From positions 124,001 to 188,000 of the forward strand of contig NW_026777096.1 of NCBI RefSeq assembly GCF_030936135.1: a stretch of 64,000 nucleotides of DNA. The letters are read 5' to 3'. Numbering within the stretch: position 1 is the first letter of the stretch; the number at the start of each line of letters is the position of its first letter. The DNA comes from Gavia stellata. Taxonomy: Eukaryota; Chordata; Aves; Gaviiformes; Gaviidae. Of this stretch, positions 41,201-52,800 are shown in pieces. A program made the position numbers and the translations under genes. The notes beneath the pieces are model-generated. The model was given only the letters and a program-made list of their open reading frames with translations. It made no database searches and was not told the origin of the DNA.

Positions 41201-43566
41201 CGGCGTGGGACGGGATTTCGGCTCCCTCTAAAGATCATGATCGCTTGGATGGGGTCTCGGGGATCTGGAGGTCTCATGGTTGGGCTGTATAGACCCTGTA
41301 AACCCCTTCTGGGGACTCACGCCATTGGGGGCTCAGTCACCCCACTTTGAGCCCCACAAACCTCATGTGGGGTTCTATAAACTCCTCTTGGAGGCCCACA
41401 AAACCTGTTGGGGGCTCTGTAGCCCCACTTGGGGGTCTAGAAACCCCACTTGGGGGTCTAGAAACCTCCCGGGGGCTCTATAAATCAATCTCAGGTGCCC
41501 CGAAACGCACTCAGGGCTCCCTAAGTATCATCTGGGGTCCCGCAGATCCACTCAGGGCTCCCTAAATCCTGCTTGGGGCCCCATGGATGCTCTTGGGACT
41601 CTCTAAATCCCACTCAGGGCTCTCTAAATCCTACTCAGGGGTCCCCAAACCCCTCTCAGGACCCCACAGTCCCACTCAGGGGTCCCCAAACCCCTCTCGG
41701 GAGCCCACAGTCCCACTCAGGGGGCCCCAAACCCCTCTCAGGACCCCACAGTCCCACTCAGGGGGCCCCAAACTCCTCTCAGGACCCCACAGTCCCACTC
41801 AGGGGGCCCCAAACCCCTCTCAGGACCCCACAGTCCTGCTTGGGGCTCTCCAAACCCCATTGAAGACCCCACAAACCTACTTGGGGTCCCACAAGCCCAC
41901 TGGGGGCTCTTCAAACCCCACTGGGGACCCCACAGCCCCACTCAGTGGTCCCCAAACCCCTCTTGGGACCCCACAGACACCCTTGGGGCTCTCCAAACCC
42001 CATTGGGGACCCCAGAACCTCATGAGGGGCTCCCAAAACCCCCTTGGGGACCCCCCGGGGACCCCTGCGTCTGACGGGGCGGTGGGTACAGGACAACGCC
42101 CGCCTCCACGCCAACCTCCTGGAGATGGAATTCGGGGCCGACGTCCGACAAAACGAAGGCAACACCATGAGCTGCTTCGAGCGGGCGCTGCGCAGCCCCC
42201 TCCCCGACGAAGCCAAACTCATCTTCTCCCAACGCCGCGTCGAGTTCCTCGAGGATTTCGGCTCCAGCATACACAGGTTGGGTATCGGGTGGGGCGGACA
42301 CCCCAAAAAGCGCTGTGGTGGCCCCAAAAGGGGATGGTCACCCCCCATCGCTCCCCCTGAGCTCTCCCCGCTCCCCCACAGCCTGCTGACGGCTTACGAC
42401 GAGCACCAGAAGATCCTCAAACAGCACGCGGCGCGTAAGAGGGCCCCCGAGAACGGGTGAGGGGACCCCTTTGTCGCCCCATTCCTCCCCCAATTTTGCC
42501 CCTTTTTATCCCAATTTCTCCCCTATCACCTGAACTTCTCCCCTTTTATGCCCCCACTTCACCCCTTTTGTCCCCCAATTTCACCCCTTTCTATGCCCCG
42601 ATTTCGCCCCTTTTTAGCCCAACTTTGCCCCTTTTTAGCCCAACTTTTCATCCCCTAATTTTACCTTTTATCCCCACCTTCTCCATTTTACCCCCCCTTC
42701 TCCATTTTATCCCCCCCACCTTCTCCCCTTTTTATCCCTCAAATTTTTCTTTTACCCTTTTTATCCCTCAAATTTTTCTTTTACCCTTTTTATCCCTCAA
42801 ATTTTTCTTTTACCCTTTTTATCCCTCAAATTTTTCTTTTACCTTGTTTTCCCCACCCAATTTTGCTGCTTTAATCCCACCTTCACCCTTTTTATGCCAA
42901 CTTCTGCCATTCTTATCCCCCGACTTCTCACCTTTCTATCCCCCCAACTTTTGCTCCTCTCCTTTAAACCCATTTTTACTGCTTTTTCACTCAGTTTTAT
43001 CCCCCGGGTTCTCTTTTATCCCCCTGACTTTGCTCCTTTTTATTCCCCTTGAATTCTCCCCTTTTATTCCCTGCTTTCGCCCATTTGTGTCCCAATTTTC
43101 TGCCCTTTTTTTATCCCCCTCTATTTTTTTATCCCCCTCTATTTTTTTATCCCCCTCTATTTTTTTATCCCCCTCTATTTTTTTATCCCCCTCTATTTTT
43201 TTATCCCCCTCTATTTTTTTATTCCCCTCTATTTTTTTTATCCCCACTTTTCCCTTTTACCCCCTTCTCACCCCTTTTCTCCCCCCCCCAGCTCAGACGA
43301 ACCCGATGACAAACGCCTCCGCCCCGACGAAGCCGCTGGCCTGTTGGGTCCCCTCAACTTCTCCGGATCCGGGGGGGACGTGGGATCTAACCCCTCCGCC
43401 TACAACTACTGGTACCAGGTCAGTGGGGGGGCCGGGACGGAGCCCTGGGGCTGCGACGGGGCGGGGGGCGATGCTGACGGCCCCCCCTCTATCCCCCCAG
43501 CACGGCTACGGCGCCTACAGCTACCAGACGCCGTGGAACTACAACCAATACTACTCGCAGAGCTGA
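35203..43566 (+). CDS. PRPF39-like U1 snRNP factor (paralogue)
   Basis: PRPF39/Prp39 is a HAT-repeat scaffold of the U1 snRNP in early spliceosome assembly. Fourteen coding exons give 705 residues (human PRPF39 669): 35203-35299, 36023-36321, 36786-36911, 37303-37421, 37550-37717, 38264-38450, 38529-38636, 38737-38901, 39357-39483, 40856-41124, 42092-42276, 42382-42456, 43292-43418, 43501-43566. Landmarks are [126 protein letters not shown] and the tail [12 protein letters not shown]. The start region is Pro/Glu-rich; its C runs make the exon 2 frame before TYPLDF less certain. Human PRPF39 lies on chromosome 14, and I recall no such gene between human SYVN1 and MRPL49, so this is probably a second copy lost in mammals. 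Confidence 0.93.
35390..35830. repeat. 62-base minisatellite in PRPF39-like intron 1
   Basis: About seven copies of a unit of 58-66 bases containing GGCTGTGGGGCAGGTTTGGG, GGATGGGACGTGTGG and CACTGGGGATCAATCGG. Copies are very alike, so it is young and probably variable in length. Confidence 0.95.
36325..36610. repeat. Degenerate repeat in PRPF39-like intron 2
   Basis: About six loose copies of a unit of some 40-60 bases, CCCCGTTAAAACCTTCGTTA with AACTCACCCC. Confidence 0.7.
36918..37090. repeat. Tandem duplication in PRPF39-like intron 3
   Basis: Two copies of about 77 bases, each with TTTTCCCCTCTTTGGTGGGC then AGATGGGGGTGTTTTGGGG, just after the exon 3 donor. Confidence 0.85.
37740..38140. 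repeat. Minisatellite in PRPF39-like intron 5
   Basis: A dozen or so degenerate copies of a 25-37 base unit, AAAATATCCCCGTGGAAAAT with TAGCGGC or GGTGGT. Confidence 0.85.
39590..40370. repeat. 45-base minisatellite in PRPF39-like intron 9
   Basis: About 16 copies of a unit near 45 bases around TTTCACCCCAAAACGCTCC and TTTTGGGCTGAGA. Confidence 0.9.
40370..40850. repeat. Longer-period tandem repeat in PRPF39-like intron 9
   Basis: Nearly three copies of a unit of about 175-185 bases, each with an AAACCACTTTATTT segment, a poly-purine GGAGGGGACAAGG-like segment and a GGGGACCCCCATAACCACCC segment. It directly follows the 45-base array. Confidence 0.75.
41330..42060. repeat. Minisatellite in PRPF39-like intron 10
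   Basis: Units of about 24-48 bases around CCCACTCAGGGGTCCCCAAA and CCCCTCTCAGGACCCCACAG; the central part (about 41640-41830) is nearly perfect. Confidence 0.9.
42470..43290. repeat. Pyrimidine repeats in PRPF39-like intron 12
   Basis: C/T-rich intron with two ordered arrays: four copies of a 29-base unit (CTCAAATTTTTCTTTTACCC) at about 42737-42845, and eight copies of an 18-base unit (CTATTTTTTTATCCCCCT) at about 43120-43245. Confidence 0.92.
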
Positions 43567-43684
43567 GCCGGGGACCCCCCAGGCCCCCCAACTTTGCCCC
43601 CCACCACCTTTTGTAAACCCTCCCTTTAGTAAAAACACGTTTCTGTACATTTTTTTTGCCCCCCTTCGCAACGGGGGGGATGTA

Positions 43685-43694
43685 AATAAATAAA
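43685..43694 (+). terminator. Poly(A) signal of PRPF39-like gene
   Basis: Overlapping AATAAA hexamers (43685-43690 and 43689-43694), about 120 bases after the stop codon. Confidence 0.85.
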
Positions 43695-43735
43695 GAGACG
43701 CCGCTGTGAGGAGCCCCCGGCGCTCGCTGGCAGCA

Positions 43736-43741
43736 TTTATT
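43736..43741 (-). terminator. Poly(A) signal of MRPL49
   Basis: The minus strand reads AATAAA here. It faces the PRPF39-like signal about 45 bases away, so the two transcripts nearly or actually overlap at their ends. Confidence 0.8.
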
Positions 43742-43789
43742 GGTTCAGGGAGTCACGGCGCTCGCCGGAGGAAGTTGTTCCATTTGGGG

Positions 43790-44400
43790 GGGGGGCTTGC
43801 GGGGGGGGGGGGCTGATGCTGTTTTGGGGTACCTGCCACTTGGAAGCAGGTTTACATCTTGTTTTGGGGAGCCTCTTCTGCTTAAGAGGGGGTTTGACTT
43901 CGTTTCGGGGTACTCTTGACACTTAGGAGCAGCTTTACATGCTGTTTTGGGGAGCCTCTGCCACTCGTGAGCGGGTTTGTCTCTGTTTCGGGGTACCCCT
44001 CTGCTCACACGTGGGGTTACATCACATTTTGGGGAGCCTCTGGCACATGAGAGGGCTTTTGACTCCATTTCGGGGTGCCTCTGCTGCTCACAAGCAGTTT
44101 CGACCCCATTTTGGGGTCCCCATCGCTTGTCAGCAGCTTTCCATCCCATTTTGGGGTCCCCCACAACTCACAAGCGAGTTCACCCCCATTTTGGGGTCCC
44201 CCACCCCTCGTGAGCAGCTTCACCCCCATTTTGGGGTCCCCCACTGCTTGGGAGCGGCTTTGACTCCGTTTTAGGGTCTCCAGCTGCTTGCGAGGGCCTT
44301 TGCCTCAATTTTGGGATCCCATACCCCTTGTGAACCGCCATTTTGGGGTCCTCTGCCACTCGTGAGTGCCTAAGAATCAATTTTGGGGTCCCCCCTGGTG
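43790..44400. repeat. Minisatellite filling the MRPL49 3' UTR
   Basis: About eleven copies of a unit of about 52-58 bases around CCATTTTGGGGTCCCCCACT and TTGTGAGCAGCTTT. It lies between the MRPL49 stop codon and its poly(A) signal, so it should be in the mature mRNA. Confidence 0.9.
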
Positions 44401-44412
44401 TATTTCGGGGTG

Positions 44413-46767
44413 CTAGAAGCCCCTCTGCAGCAGCCAGCCCCGCAGCTCCTGCTCCCAGTGCCCCTTCAGCCGCAGACGCCCCGTCACCTCGTTCACCTGC
44501 ACCTCCAGCTCCTTCACCCCCAGTCCCCCCAAAAACTCCCGCAGCTCTCGCTCCAGCGCCTGGAGGGGGGGGAAAGGGGGGTCCATTAGCACCCCAAAAA
44601 CCTGCCCTCCTCCCTCCTGCACCCCCAAAATGGCCCCCCCTTACCCAGATGTCCCCCTCCACGTGCTGCACCTCGGTCAGGCGCCGGTTGCCCTTGACCA
44701 GGCGGGCGTAGACGGGCAGGTTGTGCAGTCGGGAGCGGCGGACGAAGTAGGGCAGTGCCGGGGGGGGGCCTGGGGGGGGGAAACAGCAACTGGAGCCCCT
44801 CCCTGAGGAGTAAATAAACCCCCCCCGGGGGTAATTCCCTGCCTTGGGGTAAATAACCTCCCTTAATTGCCCCCTGGAAGTAAATAATTGCCTGACTGAG
44901 AATAAATATCTTCTCCTTTCTTGAAATAAATATCCCCATTGTTGCCCCCCCAGGAATAAACAGCCCCCCCATCACCCCCCAGAGTAAATAATGCTCCCTG
45001 TCACTCCCCCAGAGGTAAAACACCCCCCCATTTCCCCCAGAGTTAAATAACTCTCCCAACACCCCCCTGGGGTAAATATACCCCCCCACTGCCCCCCCAG
45101 GAGTAAATACCCCCCCTGTGTCACACTCCTCCAGGGTAAATACCCACCCTGGGGATAAATACCCCCCGTTGGACCCCCGCAAGAATAAATACCCCCCCCA
45201 GCTCCATTAATTAGGGCTTGGAACCCCCCCCGGGGGCATCACTTTCCCCTTGGGGGGGGCAACAAGGGGGTGTTGCCACCCCCCAACTGACCTTTGGGGG
45301 GGCTCCAGCCCGAGGGGGTGGGGTAGGTGGGGTGCGGGGGGGGCTCGGGGATGCGGGTGGGGGGCAGCAGCCGCTCCACGAAGGCGTAGTCGGCCGTCGA
45401 CTCCACCACCCCGGGGGGCTGCGGGTTGGGGGGGCCCTCGGCGGGTTGGGGGGGCGCCTTGGGTGGAGGGGGGGCTCCCGGCTGGCTCTGGAAAGGGGGG
45501 GGCAGCAGCATGTACCCCCACACCTTAGCAGGCCCCCCCCAATCCCCCCTCCCTTCTCCTGGGGTCACCCCAATCTCCCTGGAGCCTCCCCCAAATCCCC
45601 CCTCCCTCTCCCCAGGAGTCCCCCCAGTTCCTCCCCATTTCCCTGAGAGCCCCCCAATTCCCTCTCCCCAAAAGCCCCCCCAAAACCCTTCACTCTCCCC
45701 AGGGCCCCCCCAATCCCCTTTCGCGGAAACCCCCCCCAGTTCCCCCCCATTTCCCTGGGAGCCCCCCAATTCCCTCTCCCCAAATCCCCTCCCTCTCCCC
45801 AAAAGCCCCCCCAAATCCCCTCCCTCTCCCCAGCCCCCCATCCCCTTTCACAGCAGCCCCCCCCAAATTCCCCCTCCCTCTCCCCAAACCCCCTCCCTTT
45901 CCCCAGCCCCCCCCCCCCAATTTCCCTTTTGCGGGAGCCCCCCCAAATCCCCCCTCCCTCTCCCCAGGAGTCCCCCCAGTTCCTCCCCATTTCCCTGAGC
46001 GCCCCCCAATTCCCTCTCCCCAAAAGCCCCCCCAAATCCCGTCCCTCTCCCCAAAAGCCCCCCCAAATCCCCCCTCCCCAGCATCCCCCCCCCCTTCCTC
46101 CCCATTTCCCTGGAAACCCCCACAATTCCCTCTCCCCAGGAACCCCCCCAGTTTCTCCCCATTTCCTTGGAAGCCCCCCCAATTCCCTCTCCCAAAAGCC
46201 CCCCCCAAACCCCCTCCCTCTCCCCAGCCCCTCCCCAATCCCCTTTTGCAGAAGCCCCCCCCCCAATCCCCCCTCCCTCTCCCCAGGAGCCCCCCCCAGT
46301 TCCTCCCCATTTCCCTGGGAGCCCCCCAATTCCCTCTCCCCTAAAGCCCCCCCAAACCCCCTCCCTCTCCCCAGCCCCCCCCCCCAAATTCCCATTCGCG
46401 GGAGCCCCCCCAAATCCCCCCTCCCTCTCCCCAGGAGCCCCCCCAGTTCCTCCCCATTTCCCTGGGAGCCCCTCTGCCTACGCCCCCCAATTCCTTCTCC
46501 CCTAAAGCCCCCCCAAACCCCCTCCCTCTCCCCAGCCCCCCCCCCCCAAATCCCCCCTCCCTCTCCCTGGGGTCCCCCCCCCCAGCAGTCCCCTCCCTCT
46601 CACCGGGAGCCCCCTCAATCCCCCCCCCCACCTCCCTGGGGTTCCCCCCAAATCCCCCTTCCCTCCCCGGGCCCCCCCCCAGACCCCCCCCCTACCTGCA
46701 CCCCCCTCCACCCCACCGCCCGGCCGAGCTCCCGCAGCCGCCGGCCCAGCGCCGCCATCGCCGCCAT
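44413..46767 (-). CDS. MRPL49: Mitochondrial ribosomal protein mL49
   Basis: MRPL49 is a protein of the mitochondrial large ribosomal subunit. Four exons give 179 residues (human 166): 46696-46767, 45292-45487, 44645-44769, 44413-44559. The first exon encodes a short Arg-rich, Glu-poor leader ([12 protein letters not shown]) that fits a mitochondrial targeting peptide. The conserved body reads [65 protein letters not shown] and [21 protein letters not shown] Pro-rich stretch at the start of exon 2 is longer than in human. Two in-frame ATGs lie nine bases apart; I take the first, which sits in an AAGATGGCGGC (YY1-like) context. It is divergent from FAU, as in human. Confidence 0.96.
44790..45210. 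repeat. AATAAA-rich repeat in MRPL49 intron 2
   Basis: About fifteen degenerate copies of a 20-35 base unit, GGAGTAAATACCCCCCC and variants, between exons 2 and 3. On the plus strand it yields many AATAAA-like strings that are not poly(A) signals. Confidence 0.8.
45530..46670. repeat. C-rich minisatellite in MRPL49 intron 1
   Basis: Long array of units around CCAGTTCCTCCCCATTTCCC, TGGGAGCCCCCCAATTCCCT and CCCTCTCCCCA, arranged in larger blocks. It gives Pro/Ser frames of up to 325 codons on plus and Gly/Trp frames on minus, both false. Confidence 0.93.
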
Positions 46768-46907
46768 CTTGGCAGCACAACCTCCTTCCCGACGCCGCAC
46801 GCACGCACGCACGCGTGACGTAAGCACGCCGCCACCGCCAAGGCCCCGCACATGCGCAGAGCTGTCCTTTCCGCGGCGCGGTCCCCGTCTGCTGAGTAGA
46901 CGCTGAA
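46768..46907. promoter_or_regulatory. Divergent MRPL49-FAU promoter
   Basis: About 100 bases separate the MRPL49 ATG from a likely FAU start in a pyrimidine run (CTTTCC near 46867, a TOP-like context typical of ribosomal protein genes). It contains a CRE-like GTGACGTAAG near 46815 and an NRF1-like CATGCGCAG near 46851. A donor (GCTGAA then GTGAGG) at 46908 would end the FAU non-coding exon. The shared promoter is known in mammals. Confidence 0.75.
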
Positions 46908-46919
46908 GTGAGGCCGCGA

Positions 46920-47560
46920 CCGGGGGGGGCCCGGGGGGGGGGGGTTCTGAGGGGCTTTGGGGGGGTCTGGAGGGTTATTGGGGGCCTTGTGGGGGGCTGT
47001 GAGGGCTTGGGGGCGGGCGGGGCTCTGGGAGGCCTTGGGGGGGCCCTGAGGGGCCTTGAGGCGCGGGGAGACGCCCTGAGAGGCCTTGGAGGGGGCTGGG
47101 TGGGGAGTGTGGGGGGCTCGGGGGGGTCCAGGGGGGTTATTGGGGGTCTGTGAGGCCTTGGGGGGGTGGGGATGGAGGGTTTTTGGGGAGGCTGTGAGGG
47201 CCTGGGGGGGGGCGGTGGTTATGGGGGGCCCTGAGAGGCCTTGGAGGGGGCTGGGTGGGGAGTGTGGGGGGCTCGGGGGGGTCCGGGGGGGGTTATTGGG
47301 GGCCTGTGAGGCCTTGGGGGGCGGGGATGGAGGGTTTTTGGGGAGGCTGTGAGGGCTTGGGGGGGGTGGTGGTTATGGGGGGTCCTGAGAGGCCTTGGAG
47401 GGGGCTGGGGGAGCAGATGTGGGGGCTGGGGGGTTACCGGGGGGACCTGGGGGGGGGATTATGGGGGGGTCTGTGAGGCCTTGGAGGGGCCATGGGGGGG
47501 TTATTGGGGAGCTGTGGGGAGGGTTGGGGGGGTCTGGGATCCCGGGGCGGGGGGCTGTGA
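46920..47560. repeat. 155-base repeat in FAU intron 1
   Basis: Two to three copies of a G-rich unit of about 155 bases (GAGAGGCCTTGGAGGGGGCT recurs near 47078, 47232 and 47387). Confidence 0.85.
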
Positions 47561-47974
47561 TGCTTTGATTGGGGGGAGGGCACCCTGAGGTGCTGCCAGT
47601 GTCACCGCTGGGCCGTGTCCCCCCGCCCTCGGTATCACAGCCCTTTGTCCCCAAGGCCCTTTGCCAGATGCCAAAGTCCCTTTGGGTGGGGAGTGGTTGC
47701 AGAGAGCACCCCCAACCCCCCCCAAAACACACCGAACCCCCCCCCCAAAACATCCCAAACCCCCCCCCCCCGCACCGGTTCACAGAGGGGTGGGGGTCAG
47801 GAGACCCCCAGGACTGCACCCTGGGGCGTTTCTTGAGCTGGGGGGCACAGTAACAGCCCCTTTCAGCCACCCCCCCTTTTTCTGAGGGGTCCCTCTCTTT
47901 TTTCCTAAGGGTCCCCCCTTTTTTTTTGAGGGGGGGGAACACCCCTAAACCTTGTAAACCCCCCCAGGGCCACC

Positions 47975-48664
<690 letters not shown>

Positions 48665-48684
48665 ACCCCCCGGCGACAGTAAAC

Positions 48685-49080
48685 AGCAATGAAATTGGGG
48701 CCATTTTGCTGTTTTTTGGGGCTTTCTGTTTGTTTTTTTCCTTGGCTTTTCAGGGGCTTTTTTTTTAGGGTTTTTTGGGGGATATTGGGGGGTTTGAAAA
48801 GGATTACAGGGTGAAACCGGCCCTTAAGGGGGGTTCAAGATGGTGCTGGCGGGTCCCCGAGCAGCTGGTGGGGCGGTTAATGAGTGCTGGTTAGAAGGAG
48901 GGGGGTAATTAGCGTTAATTACATGCGTGGGGTTGGGGGTAATTAGAGGGCTGCAGTACACTGCTATCGAGAGAGTGGTTCGGTACAGGAGGAGCGGAAA
49001 CAGCCGAACGCTGCCGGAAATACCCGAGTGGCGGCGAGGGCGGGGGTTGGTGGAGGAGGGCTAGGGGCGGGGCGAGCCGA
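48685..49080. other. Spacer between FAU and WDR74
   Basis: No gene recognised. It contains T- and G-runs and several TTAATTA-like motifs. Confidence 0.5.
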
Positions 49081-49265
49081 GGCGGGGCCGAGTGGGGACG
49101 GAAAGAGCCGAGGCGGGGCCGAGTGGGGACGGAAAGAGCCGAGGCGGGGCCGAAGGGGAAGGGGCGGGGCCGAGTGGGGACGGAAAGAGCCGAAGGGGCG
49201 GAAGGGCGGGGCGGGCCGAGGGGGCTCGGCCCGAACCCTTCCGAACGGAGCCGAAAAGAGCCGAA
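49075..49265. repeat. 31-base GC-rich tandem repeat
   Basis: About four to five copies of a unit of about 31 bases, GGGGCCGAGTGGGGACGGAA with AGAGCCGAGGC; the first two are identical. Confidence 0.9.
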
Positions 49266-49284
49266 GCGAGAGTAGGCGGAGCCA

Positions 49285-49475
49285 GGGGTAGGATTAAGGT
49301 TGGGGTTAGGGGTTTAGGGTAGGGGTCAGGGGTCAGGAGCTTCAAGGGGGTAGGGGAGGGTTAGGGGTGAAGGGGTAGGGATGGGGGGGTTGTGCTTAGG
49401 GGGACTTGAGGGTTAGGGGTCAAGAGTTGAGGTTGGGGTTAGGGGTCAAGGTTGGGGTTAGGGGTGCTGCGCCTC
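49285..49475. repeat. Degenerate telomere-like (TTAGGG) tract
   Basis: A 190-base plus-strand run dense in GGGTTAGGGG, GGTTTAGGG, GGGGTAGGG and GGTTGGGGTTAGGGG, mixed with GGGGTCA units. It is too irregular for a fresh telomere. It may be an old interstitial telomeric block or chance G-rich drift. Confidence 0.6.
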
Positions 49476-49823
49476 CGTGCCCCCCACCCACGCCCTCGGT
49501 GACCCCAAGGCTCTGTCTCGCAAAAAAACACCATTTGCGGTCAACGGAGTGGAAATGATGGTTATTTACCCCATTTTGTGTGTTAGGAATGGCTCGGGGG
49601 GGGGGGGGGGGGCTCTGCCCCACAGGCAGCGCTGGGGGGGCTGCTGCCTCATTGCTCCCCTCTTCTGGGGTGAGCCCCCCAACCCTGAACCCCCACCCCA
49701 AAAGCTGGTGCCCCCCCTCAATGATGGGAGCAGCAAATCTGGGGTGGGGTGTGGGGGGGTCCCCTTCTCGCTGGGGGGGTCCCAGTCCTGTCCCCGGGGG
49801 GGTCACCCCCCCACCCCACCCCC

Positions 49824-52800
49824 TCACAGCCCCAAAATCTTCCGTTTCTTGGCCCGTTTCCGCGGGGCGGTGCCGAGGGGGGTGGGGACGGTCTCCATCG
49901 CGTCCCACAGCGCGTCCCCCTCCTCTTCCTTCACCTCGACTGGGGGGGGCGGCTCCTCCTCTGCCTTTGGGGGGGTGCAAAAAGGGTGGTAATGGTGTGG
50001 GGGGGAAGGGACCTCCGCCCCCCCCCCCCAAAAAAACCAGCCTGTGGGTTCTCACCTCCCAGTCCCGCTGGCTGCTCAGCAGGAGACAGGTCAGGCGGGA
50101 CTTCAGGTAGACCTGGGGGAGACAGCAGCGTTAATTTGGGGGGGTCTTTGGGGTGTCTTTGGGGTTTTGGGGGGGTCTCGGGGGATTTGGGGGGGGTCCT
50201 CACCTTGTGCCGCAGCCGCTTGTCACCCAGGTCGTGGATGCGGAGGAAGCGGTCGAGGCCGCAGGAGGCGACGAGGGGGAGGGAGGGGTGGCACTGCAGC
50301 CCCCGCACGCCGCCGGCAAAGCCCTTCAGGCACTTCAGCACCCGCCCTGGGGGGGGGACAGGCAGGTGGGGGGGTGCAGGCAGTGCTGCCTGCGCTTTGG
50401 GGGTGGGGGGGAGCCTCGTCGTGCCCCCCCCCCGGCGTTGCCGGACCCTCACCTTGGCGCAGGTCGATGACGGCCACGTCCCCCCGGGCGCTGCCCACCA
50501 CCACTGAGCTGGGGTGTGGGGGAGAGTCAGGGCTGGGGGGGACTGTCAGCCCCCCCCAGAGCACCCTGTAGCACCCCCCAAGTAACGCTCAGCCCCCCCA
50601 GGGTGCCCCCCAACACCTGAGTCACCGCAGCCCTCCCCTGGGTCACACTGTAGCCCTCCAGATTGCTCCATTGGTACCATGTCACCCTTCTGTCCCCAGG
50701 CCACCCTGTAGCACCCCCAGGTCACCCTCAGTCCCCTATGGTGCCCCATAGTCCCCCAGGTCACCCCATAGCCCCCCCCCCAAGTCGCTCCCACCTCCCC
50801 GGGGTGCGCCCCGGCCCCTTGCGTCACCTCATAGCACCACACCCCCCCCAGGGTGCCCACAAATCCCTTTGGGTCACCCAGCAATGCCCCCCCCCCTCCC
50901 CGGGGCACCCTACAGCCCCCCCCCAGCTCAACCCCAGCCCCCCTGTACCCCCCCCAGATCGCTCAGCAGCACCCCCGCCCCAAGTCACATTCAGTCTGCT
51001 GTGTGGGGTCACCCCATAGCCCCCCCACAATGGCCAGCAGCCCCCCCCCAGGACACCGCACAGCCCCCCCGGGGGACCCCATCGCCCCCCCGCAGCTCCC
51101 ACTCACGTGTCCCCGGGCACGAGGGAGAGGGCGGTGAGTGGGGCCTCCCCAAACGTCGTCTCCAGCACCGGGCGCCGCTGGGGGGAGCTGGGGTCGTAGA
51201 GCCGCACCTGGGGACAACGGGGGGTGACACCAGGGCCGGGGCGACCCCCCCACTGTGTCCCCAATGTCCCCCCCGGTCCCACCTGGTGATGAGCCGTGCA
51301 GGTGACAATCTTATCGGAGCCGGGAAGGAACTGGAGGTCACGGTCCCAGATGGGGACGCGGAGATCGAGCCAGTCGTTCCTCACCTGTGGGGGGGTCAGA
51401 GGAGGGGTGTGGGGGACACCTGGGGACACTGAAGGGGGACGGACAGACGGACACACGCCACACTCACGTTCTTGGCGCGGAAAACGGGCTCCTCCGGGCG
51501 CTGCAGGTCCCAGACCTTGAGACCGTTCTCCTTCCCGCCGGTGCCGAGCCGGTGCGGCCGGGCGGGGTCCTGGCGCATCCGGCACAGCCCCGCGCCTGCC
51601 TCCAGCTCCAGCTGCGCCTGTGGGGCCGGGGGTGTCACTGGGGGGGCAGAGGGGACACCCCAACGTTGTAACCCGCCCCCCAGCACCCCAAAACACTCAC
51701 GTTCTCCGTCTCATCATCACGCCAGACCTTGATGAGCCCCGACTCCACGCAGGTGATGATGGCACTGGGGGAGGACAGGGGTGAACGCTGTTGGGGGGGG
51801 GGGTGGGATTTTGGGGACACACACACCACACCCCCCCCGAGTGCCCCCCCCCTCCCCGGTACCTGCCGTACACCGCCAGCCCACAGAAGGGCCCGTCCCC
51901 CCCGGGGCAGAGCCGCGACTCCGTGAATTTCCCCTTCTCGGTGCTGAAGAGCTTCACGGAGCGATCCAGGCAGCCCAGCAGGATCTGGGGGGGGCAGGCA
52001 GCGGTTGGGGGGGGGGGGGTGTTCTCAGGATACCCCCCCCCGGCCCCCCCCAGACCTCACCTCGGTCTCGTTGGGGTCCCCCCAGCACAGGGCGCAGACG
52101 CCCTCCCCCCGGCTCAGCGCTGCGCCGCTCGTGTAGTTCGTCGCCTGTTTCTTCTGCAGGTTCACACCTGGGGGGGGGGGATTATTGGGGGGGGGCACCC
52201 CTTGGCCCCCCGGGACCCCAAACCGCCCCCCCCAGGGGACCCCCCCCTCCCTGGGAAGATTCCCAGCCACAGGAGACCCCCCCAAAAGGCATGGAATGGC
52301 CCCCCATGCAAAGGGGACCCCCCCCAGAGACCACCCCCACGCCTGCAGGGACCCCCCCAGGGAACCCCTGGCCATAAGGACCCCCCCCCCCAGAGGAACA
52401 CCCCCCCCAGGCACAGAACACCCCCCCCCAGCAGAGCCCCTCGACCACAGGGAACCCCCAAACACTGACAACCCCCCTAAAGGCCCCCCCGGCCACAGTG
52501 TCACCCCCCCGAGACACAAAACACCCCCCCAAGGGCCCTCCCCCATTACAGGACCCCCAAACACTGACACCCCCCCCAGAAAAAAATCCCCCCCGGCCAC
52601 AGGGCCCGCCCCCCCCGAGACACAAAACACCCCCCCCCAAAAGGCCCCCCCCCCCCCCCCCCCCCCCCCAAGCACTGACACCCCCCCCCAAAGGCCCCCC
52701 CGGCCCCAGGGCCTCCCCGGTCCCAGCCTCCCCCCGCCCCGGCCCCCTCTCTGATGCCCCCCCCCACCTTTAAGGGCTCCGGTCTCGGCCCCCACCCACA

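Noticed and set aside
44790-45210. Many AATAAA strings on the plus strand
   Set aside because: They belong to a repeat inside an MRPL49 intron, on the strand opposite to that gene.
45565-46906. Pro-rich plus and Gly-rich minus frames of about 200-325 codons
   Set aside because: They lie in the MRPL49 intron 1 repeat and extend into its promoter.
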